Shown: piece after piece, positions 35,077-47,159 of the stretch
How positions within the stretch are numbered: position 1 is the first letter of the stretch
How the letters are laid out: every line of letters begins with the position of its first letter
Source of the DNA: Nocardia sp. BMG51109
GTDB taxonomy: Bacteria; Actinomycetota; Actinomycetes; Mycobacteriales; Mycobacteriaceae
Assembly (NCBI RefSeq): GCF_000526215.1
Contig: NZ_JAFQ01000004.1
Span: forward strand, 2,046,001-2,110,000
DNA: 64,000 bases
Direction of reading: 5' to 3'
Translations under genes and position numbers: made by a program
The notes under the pieces: model-generated
The model's input: only the letters and a program-made list of their open reading frames with translations
The model's database searches: none
What the model was told of the DNA's origin: nothing

Positions 35077-36621
35077 TTACAGCGGCAGCAGATGGTGCTT
35101 GCGCGGATTGCGCTGCATGGCCTTGTCACGCAACAGATGCAGCGCCCGGCGGACCTCCAGCCGCGTCGTGGCCGGCTCGATGACCGCGTCGATGAAGCCG
35201 CGCTCGGCGGCCACCCACGGATTGGCCATGGTGGCGTTGTAGAAGTCGATCATCTGCTGCCGGATCGCCGGCCGCTGCTCCTCGGGGGCGGCCTCGATCT
35301 GCTTGCGCCCGATCAGGCTGACCGCGCTCTCCGCACCCATCACCGCGATGCGCGCGGTCGGCCACGCCAGGTTGACGTCGGCGCCGAGCTGCTTGGAGCC
35401 CATGACCGCGTAGCCGCCGCCGTACGCCTTGCGGATCACCACGGTCACCTTGGGCACCGACGCCTCGACGAAGGCGAACAGGAACCGCCCGCCGCGCTTG
35501 ATGACGCCGATCTTCTCCTGCTCCACGCCGGGCAGGAAGCCGGGCGTATCCACCACGAGCACCAGCGGGATCTCGAACGCGTCGCACAGCCGCACGAAAT
35601 GCGAGGCCTTGTCGGAGGCGCGGGCGTCCAGCGCCCCGGCGTAGACCATCGGCTGGTTGGCGACCACGCCGACCGACCGGCCGTCCACCCGGGCGAAACC
35701 GGTGATGACGTTGAGTCCGGCCTGCGCGCCGACCTCGTGGAACTCGCCGTCGTCGAAGATCCGCAGCAGGATCTCGTGCATGTCGTACGCGGCATTGTCG
35801 GAATCCGGCACGATCGCGTTCAGTTCCCGGTCGGTATCGGTGAGTTCCGGCTCCAGCCCGGAGTTCACGACCGGCGGCTGTTCCTGGCAGCTGGTCGGCA
35901 TGTAGCCCAGATATCGGCGCACCCAGTCGAAGGCGGCCCTCTCGTCCTTCGCGACATGGTGGACGTTGCCGTACTCGGCCTGGCTGTGCGCGCCGCCCAG
36001 CTCCTCCAGGCTGACGTCCTCGCCGGTGACCTCCCGGATCACCTTCGGGCCGGTGACGAACATGTACGCCGCTTCGGTGGCGACCACGACGTCGGTGTTG
36101 ATCGGCTGGTACACCGCGCCGCCCGCGCAGCTGCCGAGGATCATCGAGATCTGCGGCACCATCCCCGACAGCGGCTCGACCTTGAGCGCGATATTGGCGT
36201 ACCAGGCCAGCGACGTCACCGCCTCCTGCACGCGGGCGCCGCCGGAGTCCTGGATGCCCACCACCGGGCAGCCCACCTTGGCCGCGAATTCCATGATCGC
36301 GCAGACCTTGCGGCCGAACATCTCGCCGACCGATCCGCCGTACACCGTCTGATCGTGCGAGAACACCGCCACCGGCCGGCCCTCGACCAGCCCGTGCCCG
36401 ATGACCACGCCGTCGCCGTACAGCGCGTTCTTATCGCCCGGATTGCGCACGAGCGCACCGATTTCCACGAACGTGCCCGGGTCGAGCAACATGTTGATCC
36501 GGTCGCGGGCCGAGGGAATGCCCTTGCGGGCGCGCTTGGCCACACCCGCTTCGCCCGCCGGTTCCTGTGCGAGTTCGAGCTTCTTTCGCAGGTCGGCGAG
36601 TTTCTCGGCGGTGGTGCTCAC
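35077..36621 (-). CDS. accD4: Acyl-CoA carboxylase beta subunit AccD4
   Basis: Carboxyltransferase subunit that, with an AccA3-type biotin subunit, carboxylates the long alpha-chain acyl-CoA for mycolic acid condensation by Pks13. The 514-residue protein has the crotonase-fold halves of carboxyltransferases, with [40 protein letters not shown] (oxyanion hole) in the N-half and [32 protein letters not shown] in the C-half. GTG 36621 overlaps the pks13 stop by four bases (GTGA), with GAAGGGA upstream. It is the last gene of the fadD32-pks13-accD4 unit. Confidence 0.95.
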   Translation of the reverse strand: MSTTAEKLADLRKKLELAQEPAGEAGVAKRARKGIPSARDRINMLLDPGTFVEIGALVRNPGDKNALYGDGVVIGHGLVEGRPVAVFSHDQTVYGGSVGEMFGRKVCAIMEFAAKVGCPVVGIQDSGGARVQEAVTSLAWYANIALKVEPLSGMVPQISMILGSCAGGAVYQPINTDVVVATEAAYMFVTGPKVIREVTGEDVSLEELGGAHSQAEYGNVHHVAKDERAAFDWVRRYLGYMPTSCQEQPPVVNSGLEPELTDTDRELNAIVPDSDNAAYDMHEILLRIFDDGEFHEVGAQAGLNVITGFARVDGRSVGVVANQPMVYAGALDARASDKASHFVRLCDAFEIPLVLVVDTPGFLPGVEQEKIGVIKRGGRFLFAFVEASVPKVTVVIRKAYGGGYAVMGSKQLGADVNLAWPTARIAVMGAESAVSLIGRKQIEAAPEEQRPAIRQQMIDFYNATMANPWVAAERGFIDAVIEPATTRLEVRRALHLLRDKAMQRNPRKHHLLPL

Positions 36622-39600
36622 TGCTTTCCCTTCGCGATCGCTGCCAATTTCTGGGTCAGATCGGCACCGATGGTGGCGATGCGCGGCTCGTCGATGATCT
36701 GGAGGTGATCGCCCGGGATGTGGATGATCTCCAGGTTGGGGAGGTACTCGTCCCATCCGCCGTTGGGCCGGCGATCGGCGTAGCGGGGTTCGATCTCGAT
36801 GATTCCGTCGTGATAGCGATCGGCCAGGTAGAGCACCACGTCGCCGTCGTAGTGCGATGGCTCCGCCTGCTGCAGATCCCGGCCGTCCAGCCACGAGGTG
36901 CGCTGATGTTCGATCACGCCGCCCGGAATCTTGACGTCGGCGAACTTGATCAGGTCGGTGACGATCTGGAACTGCTCCTCGTCGGACGCCTCCGCGAGTT
37001 GCTGCAGCATGTCGTCGTCCAGCTCGCCCTCGATGCCGTAGGTCTTCTTGGCGAAGGCCTGAAAGCGCTCGACCCGGTCGCGCCGCCCGGCCGGCGAATT
37101 GTCCTCGGGCTCGGTCGGAATCGCCAGGTCGATGAGGCCGACGAGACCCACGTCGGCGCCCTCGGCCCGCATGATCTGCGCGATCTGCAACGCGAACACG
37201 GCACCCAGCGACCAGCCGTACACGACGTACGGGCCTTCCGGCTGGATCCTGCGAATCTCCGCGCTGTACCGGCGGGCGCGCTCCTCGATGGAGCCCTCGA
37301 TGCGCTCGAAGCCGTACATCGGGGTGTCGCCGGGCAGCCGCTTCAACAGCGGCTCGTACACCAGCGTATTGCCGCCGGACGGATGGAAGACGAAGACCGG
37401 CACCGCATTCGACCCCTCGGGCCGGGCCCGCAGGGTGCGCACGAAGCCGTCGACGTCGCCGGCGTCGTCCTGGTGCTGCCGGACGATATCGGACAGCTGC
37501 TCGATGGTTTCGCAGTCGAGCACGTCCTCCACGTCGATCTCGGCGCCGACGCGCTCGGACAGCCGGGCCGCCAGCTTCTGCGCGGTGTCCTCGTCCAGGA
37601 TCGGCAGGGTGTTGAAGATGCCGCCCGCCGACTTGCCCGTGATGGTCGCCCAGGTCGCGTAGGTCAGACGCTCGGCGGCATCGCGCGGGGGCACGTTGTC
37701 CTCACCGGACGCACCGACCTGACCCCCACCGAAGACCGCGGCGGCCTCGGCGGGAGTGGCGGCCTTCGCGACCGGAGACGCCTGCTCGCTCTTCGCGGCG
37801 GCCTCCGCCGATTCGGTTGCGGTACCGGGCTTTTCGGTCGTCGCCTCGGATCCGGCCGTGGCACCGGACTTTTCGCCGGCGTCCGGCGGCGATGTGGTCT
37901 CGGAGTTCTCGGCGATCTTCTGTTCCAGCACGGCGGCCGGATCCTCGCCCGATTCCATGGCGGCGCGGGCGGCGGCGACGAAGTTGTCGTCGACGGTCAG
38001 CGCACTGCCCTCGGCGGCCTGCTGTTCGGCCAGTTCGCGCACCTCGTCGCGGTGCTCGATGGCGTAGCGCAGCACCTTCGAGACCTCGTTCAGGCTGGCG
38101 TCGCGCACGGCCGCGACCTGCAGCTGCGGGATGTCGAACTCGTACTCCACCCGGTTCTTGATGCGCACCGCCATCAGCGAGTCCAGGCCGAGCTCCATCA
38201 GCGGGATCTCCATCGGGAGATCCTCCACGGCGTAACCCATGGACTCCGCGACGATGATCGACAGCCGCTCCTCGACCGTCTGGGTGCCGTTCGGGTCCCA
38301 GCGCTCGCCGAAGCTCTCCACGACCTCCAGATCGGCCGCGTCGCTCCCGGACTCGGCCGATGCCGGCGCATCGGCCGGAACGGACGGGGCGACAGCCGAT
38401 TCCGGCAGGGGGGCACCGGACGCGACGACCGCCTCGAACAGCAACCGGAACGCGGCACCGTCCTTGGCGTGCACCTGCACCGAGGCGCCGCCCAGGTGCG
38501 GCGTCAGCGTGGTGGTCAGCGTGCCGGAGGCGGGCAGCGGCGAGTGCGCGACGGTCGCACCCACCGACACGTCCGAAAGCACCTGCGCGGCGGCGGCATT
38601 CACCAGCGCGGCCGGATCGGTGACCGCACCCGCGGTCACCTCCCAGGCGTGCCGGCCGTCCGGCAGGGCCACATGCGATCCCGGCACCCGCCCGCTGCCG
38701 GATCCCGACGCGATGGCGACCTTCGGCCAGTACTCCTTGCGCAGGAAGGCGGTACGCGGAACGTCGGCGTAGTCACCGGCGGGCAGCAGCGACGACAGAT
38801 CGACCCGGTGCCCCTGCACGTACAGCTGCGCCAGCGCGGAGAGCACGCCCGCGGACTCGTCCTCCTTGCGCTTGAGCGTGGGGATGAGCGCCGCATTGTG
38901 CGCACCGGCCGCGAACGTCGTGCCCGCGACCTGCATCAGCGCAACGGAATTCGGCGCCAGCTCGAGGAACGTGGTGATCCCGCCGTCCACCGCCTGCCGC
39001 ACGGCATTGGTGAAGTACACCGGGTGACGCATATTGGTGACCCAGTAGTCCACGTCGTGCACCGGATCCGAACCCGCGCGGTACACGGTGGCCTTGTGCA
39101 CGGTCGAGTACAGGTCGGCGGTCAGCCTGGTCGGCTCGATACCGGCCAGCTCGGCCGCGAGCTCACCCAGCAGCGGATCCATCTGCGACGTGTGCCCGGC
39201 GCCGCGCACCTGCAGCACCCGCGCGAACTTGCCCTCGGCCTCGGCGCGGGCCACCACGGCCTGCACCTGCTCCGGCGGGCCGCCGATCACGGTGTTGACC
39301 GGCGCGGCGTAGACGGCCACCTCGAGGTCCGGATAGTCGGACAGCACCTTCTCGATATCCTCGGCGCTGTACTCGACCAGCGCCATATTGCGGACGTCGG
39401 CCTCGGCGAGCATCTGCTCGCCCTCGCCCATCAGCCGCGACCGCGCGCAGATCACCCGGACCGCGTCCTCGAGGTTCATGCCGCCGCAGATGTACGCGCC
39501 CGCGGCCTCACCCTGCGAATGGCCGACGACGCCCTCGGGCGCGGCGCCGTGGTGGCGCAGCAGCGCGGCCAGGCCGAGCTGAATGGTGAACACGCCGACC

Positions 39601-42047
39601 TGCGACGTGCCCACATCCCAGTCCTGGGCGTCGTCGAGGATCATCTCCTTGACCGAGTAGCCGGCCTCGTCCTGCACCAGCTCGTCGACCTCGTCGACGG
39701 TCCGGGCGAAGACCGAATTCTCCAGGTAGAGCTGCTTACCCATCTTGCGGTGGTGCGAGCCGAAGCCGGACAGCACCCACATGGCGCCCTTGGCGGCGGG
39801 AGCGTCGGCGGTGAACACGCCCTGCCCCGGCTTACCCGCGGCGATGGCACGCAGCCCCGCGATCGCCTCCTCGCGCGTCGTCGCCAGCACCACGCCGCGC
39901 GACCGGCCGTGATTGCGCTTGGCCAGCGACCGCGCCACCTCCTCGAGCGAGGCGGCCTGTCCCGCTTCGGATTCCAGCCAATCGGCCAGGTCGGCCGCCG
40001 CCCGGCGGCGACGCGACGGCAGGTACGCCGACACCGGCAGGATCACCGGCAACGGCTCGGTGCGCTCCTCGGTCCACTCCGGAACCGCCGCTACCCCACC
40101 GTCATCCGCGGCCGCACCGGCATCATCGGCCGCGGCCGCCACGGAAAGCTCAGTGCCGGAATCCCTCTGCTCCGCACCGATTCCCGCGAGAATGCCCTCG
40201 GCATCAGCGACCACATCGGTGCTCTCGTCGTCCAGCCGCTCGTCCAGATCCGCATCGGCAGCGGCCGAGACAACCGAATCCTCCACCGGCGCAACTACTT
40301 CCGGCACATACTCCTGGATCACCACATGCGCGTTCGTGCCGCCGAAGCCGAACCCGGAGACACCGATGGTGGCCCTGCCGCTGTAGCGCGGGAACTCGGT
40401 CGGCTCGTCGACCACCTTCAACCGCGCCTGCTCGAACGGGATGTAGGGGTTCGGGCCCGCGTAGCGGATATTCGGCGGAATGATGTTGCGCTGCAACGAC
40501 ATCACGCTCTTCGCCAGGCTGGCCGCTCCGGCGCCCGACTCCAGGTGCCCGAAATTCGTCTTGGCCGAGCCGAGCAGTGCGGGCTTGTCCGCCTCGCGGC
40601 CGCGGCCGACCACCCGGCCGAGCGCCTCCGCCTCGATGGGGTCGCCGATCAGCGTGCCGGTGCCGTGCGCCTCGATGTAGTCGACCGAGGACGGGAGGAT
40701 TCCGGCGTCGCGGTAGGCCCGGCGAAGCACATCGGCCTGCGCATCCGGGTTCGGTGCCAGCAGGCCGTTGGACCGGCCGTCGTTGTTGACCGCCGACCCC
40801 TTGACGACGGCCAGGATTCGATCGCCGTCGCGCTCGGCATCGGCCAGGCGCTTGAGCACCACCAGGCCGCCGCCCTCCGAGCGGATCATGCCGTCGGCAT
40901 CGGAGGAGAACGCCTTGATGTGGCCGTCCTTCGCCAGCGCGCCGCCCCCGTCGAAACCGAGCGTCGCGAACGGGGCCAGCAGCATATTGACGCCGCCGGC
41001 GAGCGCGACATCGGCATCGCCGCTGCGCAGCGCCTGCACCGCCTCGTGCACCGCGACCAGCGTGGACGAGCACGCGCTGTCGACGGAGACGGACGGACCG
41101 CGGAAGTCGTAGAAGTAGGAGACCCGGTTGGGGATGATCGACGAAACGCTCCCCATGATTCCGTAGGCGGCGGCCGTCGCCGGCGTATTCGCGTCGACCG
41201 GTGCACCCGCGGCCATCGCGGCCAGGAACATGAAGTCGTTACCCGACGAGCCGATGAACACACCGACCGGCTGCCCCTTGAGGTCGCTGGCGGGAATCCG
41301 GGCGTGCTCCAGCGCTTCCCAGGTCAGCTCCATCATCAACCGCTGCTGCGGGTCGACCCGCTCCACTTCGATCGGAGACATCGCGAAGAACTCGGCATCG
41401 AAACCCTTGACCACGCTCTGGTCGAGGTAGCCGCCCAGGGTGGTCGCCTTCTCGATGGCCTCGGCCATCTGCGGCTCGGCGGCGAACTCCGACCACCGCC
41501 CCTCGGGCAGCTCCCTGATCCCGTCCCCCTTGCCGATCAGGAACTCCCACGTCGACTCCGGTGTCTCGCCCGCACCCGGCAGCCTCGTCGACAACCCGAC
41601 GATCGCGATGTCGTGCGCCTCGCCGGGCCGATACCCCGCGGTGTAGAACTCGTCGTCGGTCGCGTCCTCCGGCTCCTCCGGCACCCCGCCGGCGGCGATG
41701 ACCTCCGCCAGCGACGCGATGGTCGGATGCTGGTACACCACCGTGGCGTTCAGCATCACCCCGGTGAGCTCCTCGATGTCGCCACCGAGTGCGAGGGCAT
41801 CCCGCGAGGCCAGCCCGAACTCCTCCATCGGCCGGTCCACCGTGATCTGCTCGACCGGCTGCGCGGTCGCGTCGGCGACCCAGTGCCGCAACCACTCTCG
41901 CAGCTCGGCCACCGACATCTCGGGGGCTGGAGCCTCAGTGGCCGGAGTCTCGGTGGCCGGAGTCTCGGTGGCCGGAGTCTCGGATGCGGTGTCGGCGTCC
42001 GATGCCCGCGCTTCGTCGGTCGTCTGGGTGCCCTCGTTGTCAGCCAT
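36618..42047 (-). CDS. pks13: Mycolic acid condensing polyketide synthase Pks13
   Basis: Condenses the FadD32-activated meromycolate with the AccD4-carboxylated chain to give the alpha-alkyl beta-keto ester, and releases it onto trehalose. The 1809 residues (about 1733 in M. tuberculosis) have the full domain order. An N-terminal ACP carries Ser81, the ketosynthase Cys326 (DSACSST) with EAHGTGT and NFGHLESG, and the acyltransferase Ser844 (GHSQGE). A C-terminal ACP has Ser1290 (GLDSLMA) and the thioesterase Ser1613 (GWSLGA). ATG 42047 has GAGGAA 5 nt upstream. The first 45 residues contain an ETPAT repeat, and an Ala/Glu/Lys/Ser linker separates the second ACP from the thioesterase. Confidence 0.97.
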   Translation of the reverse strand: MADNEGTQTTDEARASDADTASETPATETPATETPATEAPAPEMSVAELREWLRHWVADATAQPVEQITVDRPMEEFGLASRDALALGGDIEELTGVMLNATVVYQHPTIASLAEVIAAGGVPEEPEDATDDEFYTAGYRPGEAHDIAIVGLSTRLPGAGETPESTWEFLIGKGDGIRELPEGRWSEFAAEPQMAEAIEKATTLGGYLDQSVVKGFDAEFFAMSPIEVERVDPQQRLMMELTWEALEHARIPASDLKGQPVGVFIGSSGNDFMFLAAMAAGAPVDANTPATAAAYGIMGSVSSIIPNRVSYFYDFRGPSVSVDSACSSTLVAVHEAVQALRSGDADVALAGGVNMLLAPFATLGFDGGGALAKDGHIKAFSSDADGMIRSEGGGLVVLKRLADAERDGDRILAVVKGSAVNNDGRSNGLLAPNPDAQADVLRRAYRDAGILPSSVDYIEAHGTGTLIGDPIEAEALGRVVGRGREADKPALLGSAKTNFGHLESGAGAASLAKSVMSLQRNIIPPNIRYAGPNPYIPFEQARLKVVDEPTEFPRYSGRATIGVSGFGFGGTNAHVVIQEYVPEVVAPVEDSVVSAAADADLDERLDDESTDVVADAEGILAGIGAEQRDSGTELSVAAAADDAGAAADDGGVAAVPEWTEERTEPLPVILPVSAYLPSRRRRAAADLADWLESEAGQAASLEEVARSLAKRNHGRSRGVVLATTREEAIAGLRAIAAGKPGQGVFTADAPAAKGAMWVLSGFGSHHRKMGKQLYLENSVFARTVDEVDELVQDEAGYSVKEMILDDAQDWDVGTSQVGVFTIQLGLAALLRHHGAAPEGVVGHSQGEAAGAYICGGMNLEDAVRVICARSRLMGEGEQMLAEADVRNMALVEYSAEDIEKVLSDYPDLEVAVYAAPVNTVIGGPPEQVQAVVARAEAEGKFARVLQVRGAGHTSQMDPLLGELAAELAGIEPTRLTADLYSTVHKATVYRAGSDPVHDVDYWVTNMRHPVYFTNAVRQAVDGGITTFLELAPNSVALMQVAGTTFAAGAHNAALIPTLKRKEDESAGVLSALAQLYVQGHRVDLSSLLPAGDYADVPRTAFLRKEYWPKVAIASGSGSGRVPGSHVALPDGRHAWEVTAGAVTDPAALVNAAAAQVLSDVSVGATVAHSPLPASGTLTTTLTPHLGGASVQVHAKDGAAFRLLFEAVVASGAPLPESAVAPSVPADAPASAESGSDAADLEVVESFGERWDPNGTQTVEERLSIIVAESMGYAVEDLPMEIPLMELGLDSLMAVRIKNRVEYEFDIPQLQVAAVRDASLNEVSKVLRYAIEHRDEVRELAEQQAAEGSALTVDDNFVAAARAAMESGEDPAAVLEQKIAENSETTSPPDAGEKSGATAGSEATTEKPGTATESAEAAAKSEQASPVAKAATPAEAAAVFGGGQVGASGEDNVPPRDAAERLTYATWATITGKSAGGIFNTLPILDEDTAQKLAARLSERVGAEIDVEDVLDCETIEQLSDIVRQHQDDAGDVDGFVRTLRARPEGSNAVPVFVFHPSGGNTLVYEPLLKRLPGDTPMYGFERIEGSIEERARRYSAEIRRIQPEGPYVVYGWSLGAVFALQIAQIMRAEGADVGLVGLIDLAIPTEPEDNSPAGRRDRVERFQAFAKKTYGIEGELDDDMLQQLAEASDEEQFQIVTDLIKFADVKIPGGVIEHQRTSWLDGRDLQQAEPSHYDGDVVLYLADRYHDGIIEIEPRYADRRPNGGWDEYLPNLEIIHIPGDHLQIIDEPRIATIGADLTQKLAAIAKGKQ
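41929..41983. repeat. 15-nt in-frame tandem repeat at the start of pks13
   Basis: About three and a half units of GGAGTCTCGGTGGCC (41929-41943, 41944-41958, 41959-41973, then a partial) encode the pentapeptide ETPAT before the first ACP. Two units are identical. The array is a candidate for length variation between strains. Confidence 0.8.
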
Positions 42048-42168
42048 CAATTCCTCAAGCTACCTGGGTACGAGTGTCGGGTGGGCAGAGATTGACAGCC
42101 AGTATCGCAAGGCCGCCCGGCGCCGCGGCGAGCGCCGCGACCCGGGCGACGGGAGTGGGCTGTATCGG

Positions 42169-44091
42169 TCACTCTTCGTCGGGTGCGTCGGGGAATGCCT
42201 GCTGCGTATGACCGCCCCGCAGCGTGCCTTCCAGATACGCGGCCCGGCAGGCGCGCCGCGCGATCTTGCCGCTGGAGGTCCGCGGAATCGACCCCGCCGG
42301 CACCAGCAGCACATCGCGCACGGTGACGCCGTGCCGCTGCGAGAGGGCCCCGCGCACCGCGTCGGCGATCGGCTGCGGATCGGCCTTGTGCGCGCCCGGA
42401 CCACGCTCGGCGACGATCACCAGCTGCTCGGCGGCATTGTCGGCGTCGTACTTCAGTCCCGCACGACTGTCCGCCTCGAACACCTCGGCCGGAAGCTGGT
42501 TGGCGGGAACCGAGAACGCCGCCACGAACCCGGGGCGCAGCTGCTTGCTCGCCTCCTGCGCGGAGTACTCCAGATCCTGCGGGTAGTGGTTGCGGCCGTC
42601 GACGATCACCAGATCCTTCACGCGGCCGGTGATGTACAGCTCGCCGTCGATGTACACGCCGTAGTCACCGGTCCGCATCCAGATCGCGTCCGCGTCGGTG
42701 CCCTCGGCATGACTGCCCTCCGGCAGGCGGTTGGCCAGGACGTTCTTGAAGGTCTTGTGCGTCTCATCGTCGCGACCCCAGTAGCCGATGCCGATGTTGT
42801 CGCCGTGCAACCAGACCTCGCCGATCGTGCCCTCGGGCTGCTCGACCGGGCCCGACGGATCGTCTATCGACTCCGGGTCGACGATGGTCGCCCACTGCGA
42901 CAGCGCCACGTAGCCGCAGCTGACCTGGGCGATGGCATTGGGCGCCTCGTGCTCGACCTTGACGATCCGGCCGGCGTTCAGCGCGTCGCGATCGACGTAG
43001 ACGACCTTGGCCTCGTCCTCGGCCCGGGTCGCCGAGACGAACAGGGTGGCCTCGGCCATGCCGTAGCAGGGCTTGATGGCGGTCTTGGGCAGCCCGTAGG
43101 GAGCGAACGCCTCGTTGAACTTCTTCATCGAGGCGGTGGTCACCGGCTCGCTGCCGTTGATCAGCCCGATCACATTGGACAGGTCCAGCGTCTCGCCGTT
43201 GCGGGGCAGGCCGCGCGCGGCCGCGTGCTCGAACGCGAAATTCGGTGCGGCGGCGAAGGTTCCGGCGCCATCGGAGACCGCGGCCAGCTCCTTGATCCAG
43301 CGGGCCGGGCGCCGGACGAAGGCGCTGGGCGACATGATCGTGATGAACTTGCCGCCGATCGCGGGCAGGATCACGCACAGCAGGCCCATGTCGTGGAACA
43401 GCGGCAGCCAGGTGACGCCGCGGGAGTTCCAGTCCAGATTGATCGCGTTGATCATCTGCAGCAGGTTGGTGCCCACCGCGCGGTGTGTAATTTCCACACC
43501 GGCCGGAGTGCGCGTCGATCCCGAGGTGTACTGCAGGTACGCGATATCGTCCACGCTGATGTCGGGATATGTCCAGGACTCGCCCATCGAATCGGGCACC
43601 GCGTCGACGGCGATGACGCGCGGGCGCTGCGCGGCGGGCAGCGGCCGGAAGAACTGGCGCACCCCGGCGGCGGAGGAGCTCGCCGTCAGGATGGCCGCCG
43701 GTCGGCAGTCGCCGAGCACCGCGTGCAGCCGGTCGGTGTGGCCGGGTTCCTCGGGATCGAACAGGGGGACCGCGATGGTGCCGGCATAGATCGCGGCGAA
43801 GAAGGACACCACGTAGTCCAGGCCCTGCGGCGCGAGGATCGCCACCCGATCGCCCGGCTTGGTCACCTGTTGCAGGCGAGCGGCCACCGCGCGCAGCCGA
43901 ATGCCGAATTCCTGCCAGGTCAGGTCCTGGTACTCGCCGTCGCGCTCACGGGAGTAGTCGATGTAGCGGTAAGCAAGCGTGTTCGCGTCGTTGCGGGTGT
44001 GCTTCTCGACGTAATCGACCAGGGTCCGTCCCGCGGGAATTCTGATGTTCCCGGATTCGTCCAGGTAGTCGTCGAAAGTCTCGTCCGTCAT
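42169..44091 (-). CDS. fadD32: Long-chain fatty-acid-AMP ligase FadD32
   Basis: Activates the meromycolic acid as acyl-AMP and loads it onto the N-terminal ACP of Pks13. The 640-residue ANL enzyme has [16 protein letters not shown] (nucleotide binding), [42 protein letters not shown] region and the C-terminal catalytic Lys in SSGKIARRA, matching FadD32 in length and motifs. ATG 44091 has GGAGGAGAAGGA upstream, so a strong ribosome-binding site. pks13 follows after 121 nt. The 257-nt upstream gap probably holds the promoter of the fadD32-pks13-accD4 unit; I cannot place it firmly. Confidence 0.96.
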   Translation of the reverse strand: MTDETFDDYLDESGNIRIPAGRTLVDYVEKHTRNDANTLAYRYIDYSRERDGEYQDLTWQEFGIRLRAVAARLQQVTKPGDRVAILAPQGLDYVVSFFAAIYAGTIAVPLFDPEEPGHTDRLHAVLGDCRPAAILTASSSAAGVRQFFRPLPAAQRPRVIAVDAVPDSMGESWTYPDISVDDIAYLQYTSGSTRTPAGVEITHRAVGTNLLQMINAINLDWNSRGVTWLPLFHDMGLLCVILPAIGGKFITIMSPSAFVRRPARWIKELAAVSDGAGTFAAAPNFAFEHAAARGLPRNGETLDLSNVIGLINGSEPVTTASMKKFNEAFAPYGLPKTAIKPCYGMAEATLFVSATRAEDEAKVVYVDRDALNAGRIVKVEHEAPNAIAQVSCGYVALSQWATIVDPESIDDPSGPVEQPEGTIGEVWLHGDNIGIGYWGRDDETHKTFKNVLANRLPEGSHAEGTDADAIWMRTGDYGVYIDGELYITGRVKDLVIVDGRNHYPQDLEYSAQEASKQLRPGFVAAFSVPANQLPAEVFEADSRAGLKYDADNAAEQLVIVAERGPGAHKADPQPIADAVRGALSQRHGVTVRDVLLVPAGSIPRTSSGKIARRACRAAYLEGTLRGGHTQQAFPDAPDEE

Positions 44092-44348
44092 TCCTTCTCC
44101 TCCGAGGCACACGCAGCACGGCGTCCACGGCCGCTGATACCTGTGAGGCCCCGACTCTCTTACGCCCGCGGCCGCTCTGGTGGTGCGAGAGCATGCCTGC
44201 AGCTTTTCAACGGTCTGCGCGGTGACCGCCTATCGGCTAGATGTACTCAAACCAGGGACATGTTACAGAGCAGGCCCAGAAGCAGTCTCCGGAGCGAGCG
44301 AACATGGCACTGTCTCGATGGCGGCCTCTGCGCCCGTCTCAACGGCCA

Positions 44349-45386
44349 CTACGCCTCCCGCAGCAAGGGGATCACGGGCGCGAAGGCATCCATCTGTGTC
44401 GGAAACACTCCGACATATGACATCGAGGTGAGTTTCCGCACGTTACGAATCTGCTCGGCTATCTCCTCGAATGTGCCGATCGCCACATAGGGCGATGCGA
44501 GAATGTCCTCGACCGAGAGTTGCACGTCCACTTCGAGATCGGGATGCAGTCCCTTCTCGATCGCGGACAGCGCCATCTCCGCGGTGCGTTCTCGATCGTC
44601 GGTGATCACCACGGCGGTGATCGTCCAGTTCAGCTCGATGTCGGCGAACCGATCACCGGCCGCCTGCTTGATCAGGTTCACCTTGTCGACCGTCTTGTCG
44701 AGGGTGATTCCCGACAGCAGACCCTTGCCGTTCTTGGTGGTCTGCGGGACCACCGAGATGATGTCGGCGTGCTTGGCCGCCAGTCGCAGCATCTTCGGGC
44801 CGCCACCGCCGGTGACCAGCGGCGGGCGCGGGCCCTGCCGCGGCCGCGGAGTTCCCTTGATACCGCTCACGCGGTAGTGCTTGCCCTCGAAGTGACATTC
44901 CTGACCGCGCAGCAGCACGTCCAGGATCGTCAGCGTCTCGTCCAGCTTCTCCAGCCGCACGCCGGGCGACTCGTAGGGGATGCCGGCGGCCTCGAACTCA
45001 CCCTTGATCCAGCCCGCGCCCACACCCAGCTCCAGCCGGCCCTTGGACAGCACGTCGATGGTGGCGGCGTCCTTGGCCAGCACCACCGGATGCCGGAAAC
45101 CGTTGGCCAGCACCGACGTACCGATCCGGATCCGCTCGGTGGCCACGGCCAGCGCCCCCAGCGCCGCGATCGGCCCGACCTGCGGGCCGAGATGATCGGG
45201 CACCGCGAACGAGTCGTAGCCGTACTCCTCGGCCTGTTGCGCCAGCTTGACGAACTTGCGTGCCCCGCCCTCCTGCTGATTCCCCTCGCCGGCGGCCGCG
45301 AACCGGAACCGGCGCGGCGGTGTGCCCAGCGCGGTCGGCTCCGCGGTCTCCGGGGCACGATTCGCCGTGGAGGCGGCTTGTGTCAT
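44349..45386 (-). CDS. LLM-class F420-dependent oxidoreductase
   Basis: A 345-residue TIM-barrel enzyme of the luciferase-like monooxygenase family, which in actinobacteria mostly use F420. Landmarks are RFRFAAAGEG, YGYDSFAVPDHLG, RIRIGTSVLANGFRHPVVLAKDAATIDVLSKGRLELGVGAGW across about residues 85-125, PLVTGGGGPKMLRLAAKHADI and the C-terminal SMSYVGVFP. The substrate is unknown. It lies between the cutinase and fadD32 genes, which are adjacent in mycobacteria, so its presence is unusual. AGGAG is 11 nt before ATG 45386. Confidence 0.88.
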   Translation of the reverse strand: MTQAASTANRAPETAEPTALGTPPRRFRFAAAGEGNQQEGGARKFVKLAQQAEEYGYDSFAVPDHLGPQVGPIAALGALAVATERIRIGTSVLANGFRHPVVLAKDAATIDVLSKGRLELGVGAGWIKGEFEAAGIPYESPGVRLEKLDETLTILDVLLRGQECHFEGKHYRVSGIKGTPRPRQGPRPPLVTGGGGPKMLRLAAKHADIISVVPQTTKNGKGLLSGITLDKTVDKVNLIKQAAGDRFADIELNWTITAVVITDDRERTAEMALSAIEKGLHPDLEVDVQLSVEDILASPYVAIGTFEEIAEQIRNVRKLTSMSYVGVFPTQMDAFAPVIPLLREA

Positions 45387-45527
45387 TGAACTCTTTGCTC
45401 CTGGTGTCCGAATGGCTGCGACGCCGGGCCGATCCGAGAGGAAGCGGCTCCGGCGTCGCGATCATCGCAGGACTTTACAGCCTGCCGAGGGGTACTCGCG
45501 GCCCTCGGGGTGCACCCCTGTTAACAG

Positions 45528-46520
45528 TCACGAATGTGGCGGGCGCGGGGCGTGGTCGATGAGCTCCGCGGCCCAATTCGCCGTCCACTGGGTGGCCGTT
45601 GTGCCGTTCTCGTCGACCTGGAACGTGTTGTAGAGGGCGTGCACCGGATTCCCGACGGCCCGCACCAGGCTCAGCACGCTCGGGATGATGTTGAACGGGT
45701 TCAGCGCCTGCTTCGGGGCATCGCAGATCATGTCGCCCGGGGCGCAGATCGTGTTGGTCCGGTCGGCCAGATCACCGAAGCCCGACCGCGGCCCGGTCAT
45801 CGTGATACCCGGCACGTTGAGCCCCTTCAGCGCGACCTCGGCGCCCACGCCCTGCGGGCTGGGCCCGATCTGGGTCGCCTGGCCCGGCCCGAAGTCACGC
45901 CGGCCGTCGGCGATCAGCGTCACGCCCAGCACCTTGTCGGCCGGCACCGGCCCCTTGCCCGCGCCGATATCGGCCGCGATATCGCCGCCGATCACCGCGC
46001 CCTGCGAGAAACCGGCAATCACATAGCTGGTCAGCGGGCAGCGCTTGGCCATCGAGGAGAGCGCGTCCGTCGCCCGCTTCGTACCCTCCGACCGGCTGTT
46101 GTTGTAGGACTCCTGGCCGTCCGGCGGTATCGCGACCGGATTGGAGAACTGCGCGACGTACGGGACGGTGTAGACGTCGACCCGGCTTTCCGGGAACTGC
46201 TCCCGGACCGGATTGCCGACATTGAGCATCAGCGAGACCGGGTTGGCGGTCGGATTGTGCGGGTCGTCGGTGCTGCTCGATTCCCAGGTGCCGGGAATCG
46301 ACAGTAACTGAACATCCGGGCAGTCGGCCGGCTGCGAGGTCGGCGGGCCGGGCTTGGGCGGCTTGGGCTCGGGCAGGCGCAACAGCCCGGCCAGCAGGTA
46401 CCACAGCAGCACCACCACGAGGATCAGCACGACGATGCCCAGCAGGAACAGCAGGCAGCCGCGGCCCCGGCCGCGCTTGCGGCCGGGCGCTCCCGGATAA
46501 CCCGAACGCCGTGCGCTCAC
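45528..46520 (-). CDS. Cutinase-family lipase/thioesterase, Rv3802c-like
   Basis: A 330-residue membrane-anchored alpha/beta hydrolase. A basic N-terminus and a single helix (about 22-47) lead to a Pro-rich linker and a cutinase domain. The domain has the nucleophile in [14 protein letters not shown], paired cysteines (DCPDV, CPLTS and [10 protein letters not shown]) and His in the VHALYN segment. Its mycobacterial counterpart has phospholipase/thioesterase activity and is required for a normal mycolate layer. GTG 46520 overlaps the stop of the lipoprotein gene by four bases (GTGA), so they are coupled. Confidence 0.9.
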   Translation of the reverse strand: MSARRSGYPGAPGRKRGRGRGCLLFLLGIVVLILVVVLLWYLLAGLLRLPEPKPPKPGPPTSQPADCPDVQLLSIPGTWESSSTDDPHNPTANPVSLMLNVGNPVREQFPESRVDVYTVPYVAQFSNPVAIPPDGQESYNNSRSEGTKRATDALSSMAKRCPLTSYVIAGFSQGAVIGGDIAADIGAGKGPVPADKVLGVTLIADGRRDFGPGQATQIGPSPQGVGAEVALKGLNVPGITMTGPRSGFGDLADRTNTICAPGDMICDAPKQALNPFNIIPSVLSLVRAVGNPVHALYNTFQVDENGTTATQWTANWAAELIDHAPRPPHS

Positions 46521-47035
46521 TGGTTGCAGTAGCCCTGGTTCGCGACGTCCACGTAGATCCGCCCGGCCTGCTCGACCGGCATCTTGTTCGGATCGAACGC
46601 CGGATCGGACCCGGCCATCGCGTTCACGTAGGTCGTCACCTGATCAGCGGGCAGCCCCGACTGCTTGCTCTGACAGACGAAGCCCGCCGTGGTCACCGCG
46701 ATGTCGGGGGTCGGATTCAACCCGCGCTGCTTCAGCTGCTCGATCAGCGCCTGATCCTTGGCCGACAGCTGGCCGGAGGCGTTCTCGGGCGTCGGCTGCA
46801 CCGGCGCCGGGCGCTCGGGCGCCTCTTCGGTCGTGGGCGCCGGCTCACTGCTCTCCTCCGGGGGAATCTGCACCACCGACGGGATGGTGGGCCCGGGGGC
46901 GGCGGACGTGGCCGAGGTCTTCAGCGTGGGCGTGCTCGACGCGGTCGAATCGTTGTCTCCGCAGGCGGCGAGCAGGCCGACGGCGGCGGCCATCGACACC
47001 ACCACGCCGGTTACCTTTCCACGGGTCCGAAGCAT
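46517..47035 (-). CDS. DUF732-type lipoprotein
   Basis: A 172-residue lipoprotein. The signal peptide ends in a lipobox, LLAAC (Cys25), followed by a Ser/Thr/Pro-rich linker (about 30-90). The DUF732-like domain (about 95-172) has [22 protein letters not shown] and [16 protein letters not shown], with conserved Cys residues. DUF732 proteins are small helical domains exported by mycobacteria and relatives, function unknown. It overlaps and precedes the cutinase gene. ATG 47035 has GAGGAA about 8 nt upstream. Confidence 0.85.
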   Translation of the reverse strand: MLRTRGKVTGVVVSMAAAVGLLAACGDNDSTASSTPTLKTSATSAAPGPTIPSVVQIPPEESSEPAPTTEEAPERPAPVQPTPENASGQLSAKDQALIEQLKQRGLNPTPDIAVTTAGFVCQSKQSGLPADQVTTYVNAMAGSDPAFDPNKMPVEQAGRIYVDVANQGYCNQ

Positions 47036-47159
47036 GAATTCGTTTCCTCGATCTGTTCAACAGGGCAACGGGTCGTCGTCCAAGATAATCGCAAGCGCGG
47101 GAATCGGGGCGAGCGCGGGAGGAACCAGGGACAAACCTCAGCCAACTCTCATGCCACCG

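Noticed and set aside
36567..42095. A 1842-codon plus-strand frame opposite pks13
   Set aside because: Length is due to codon bias in the GC-rich pks13 gene; the translation is His/Arg/Asp-rich and unlike any protein family.
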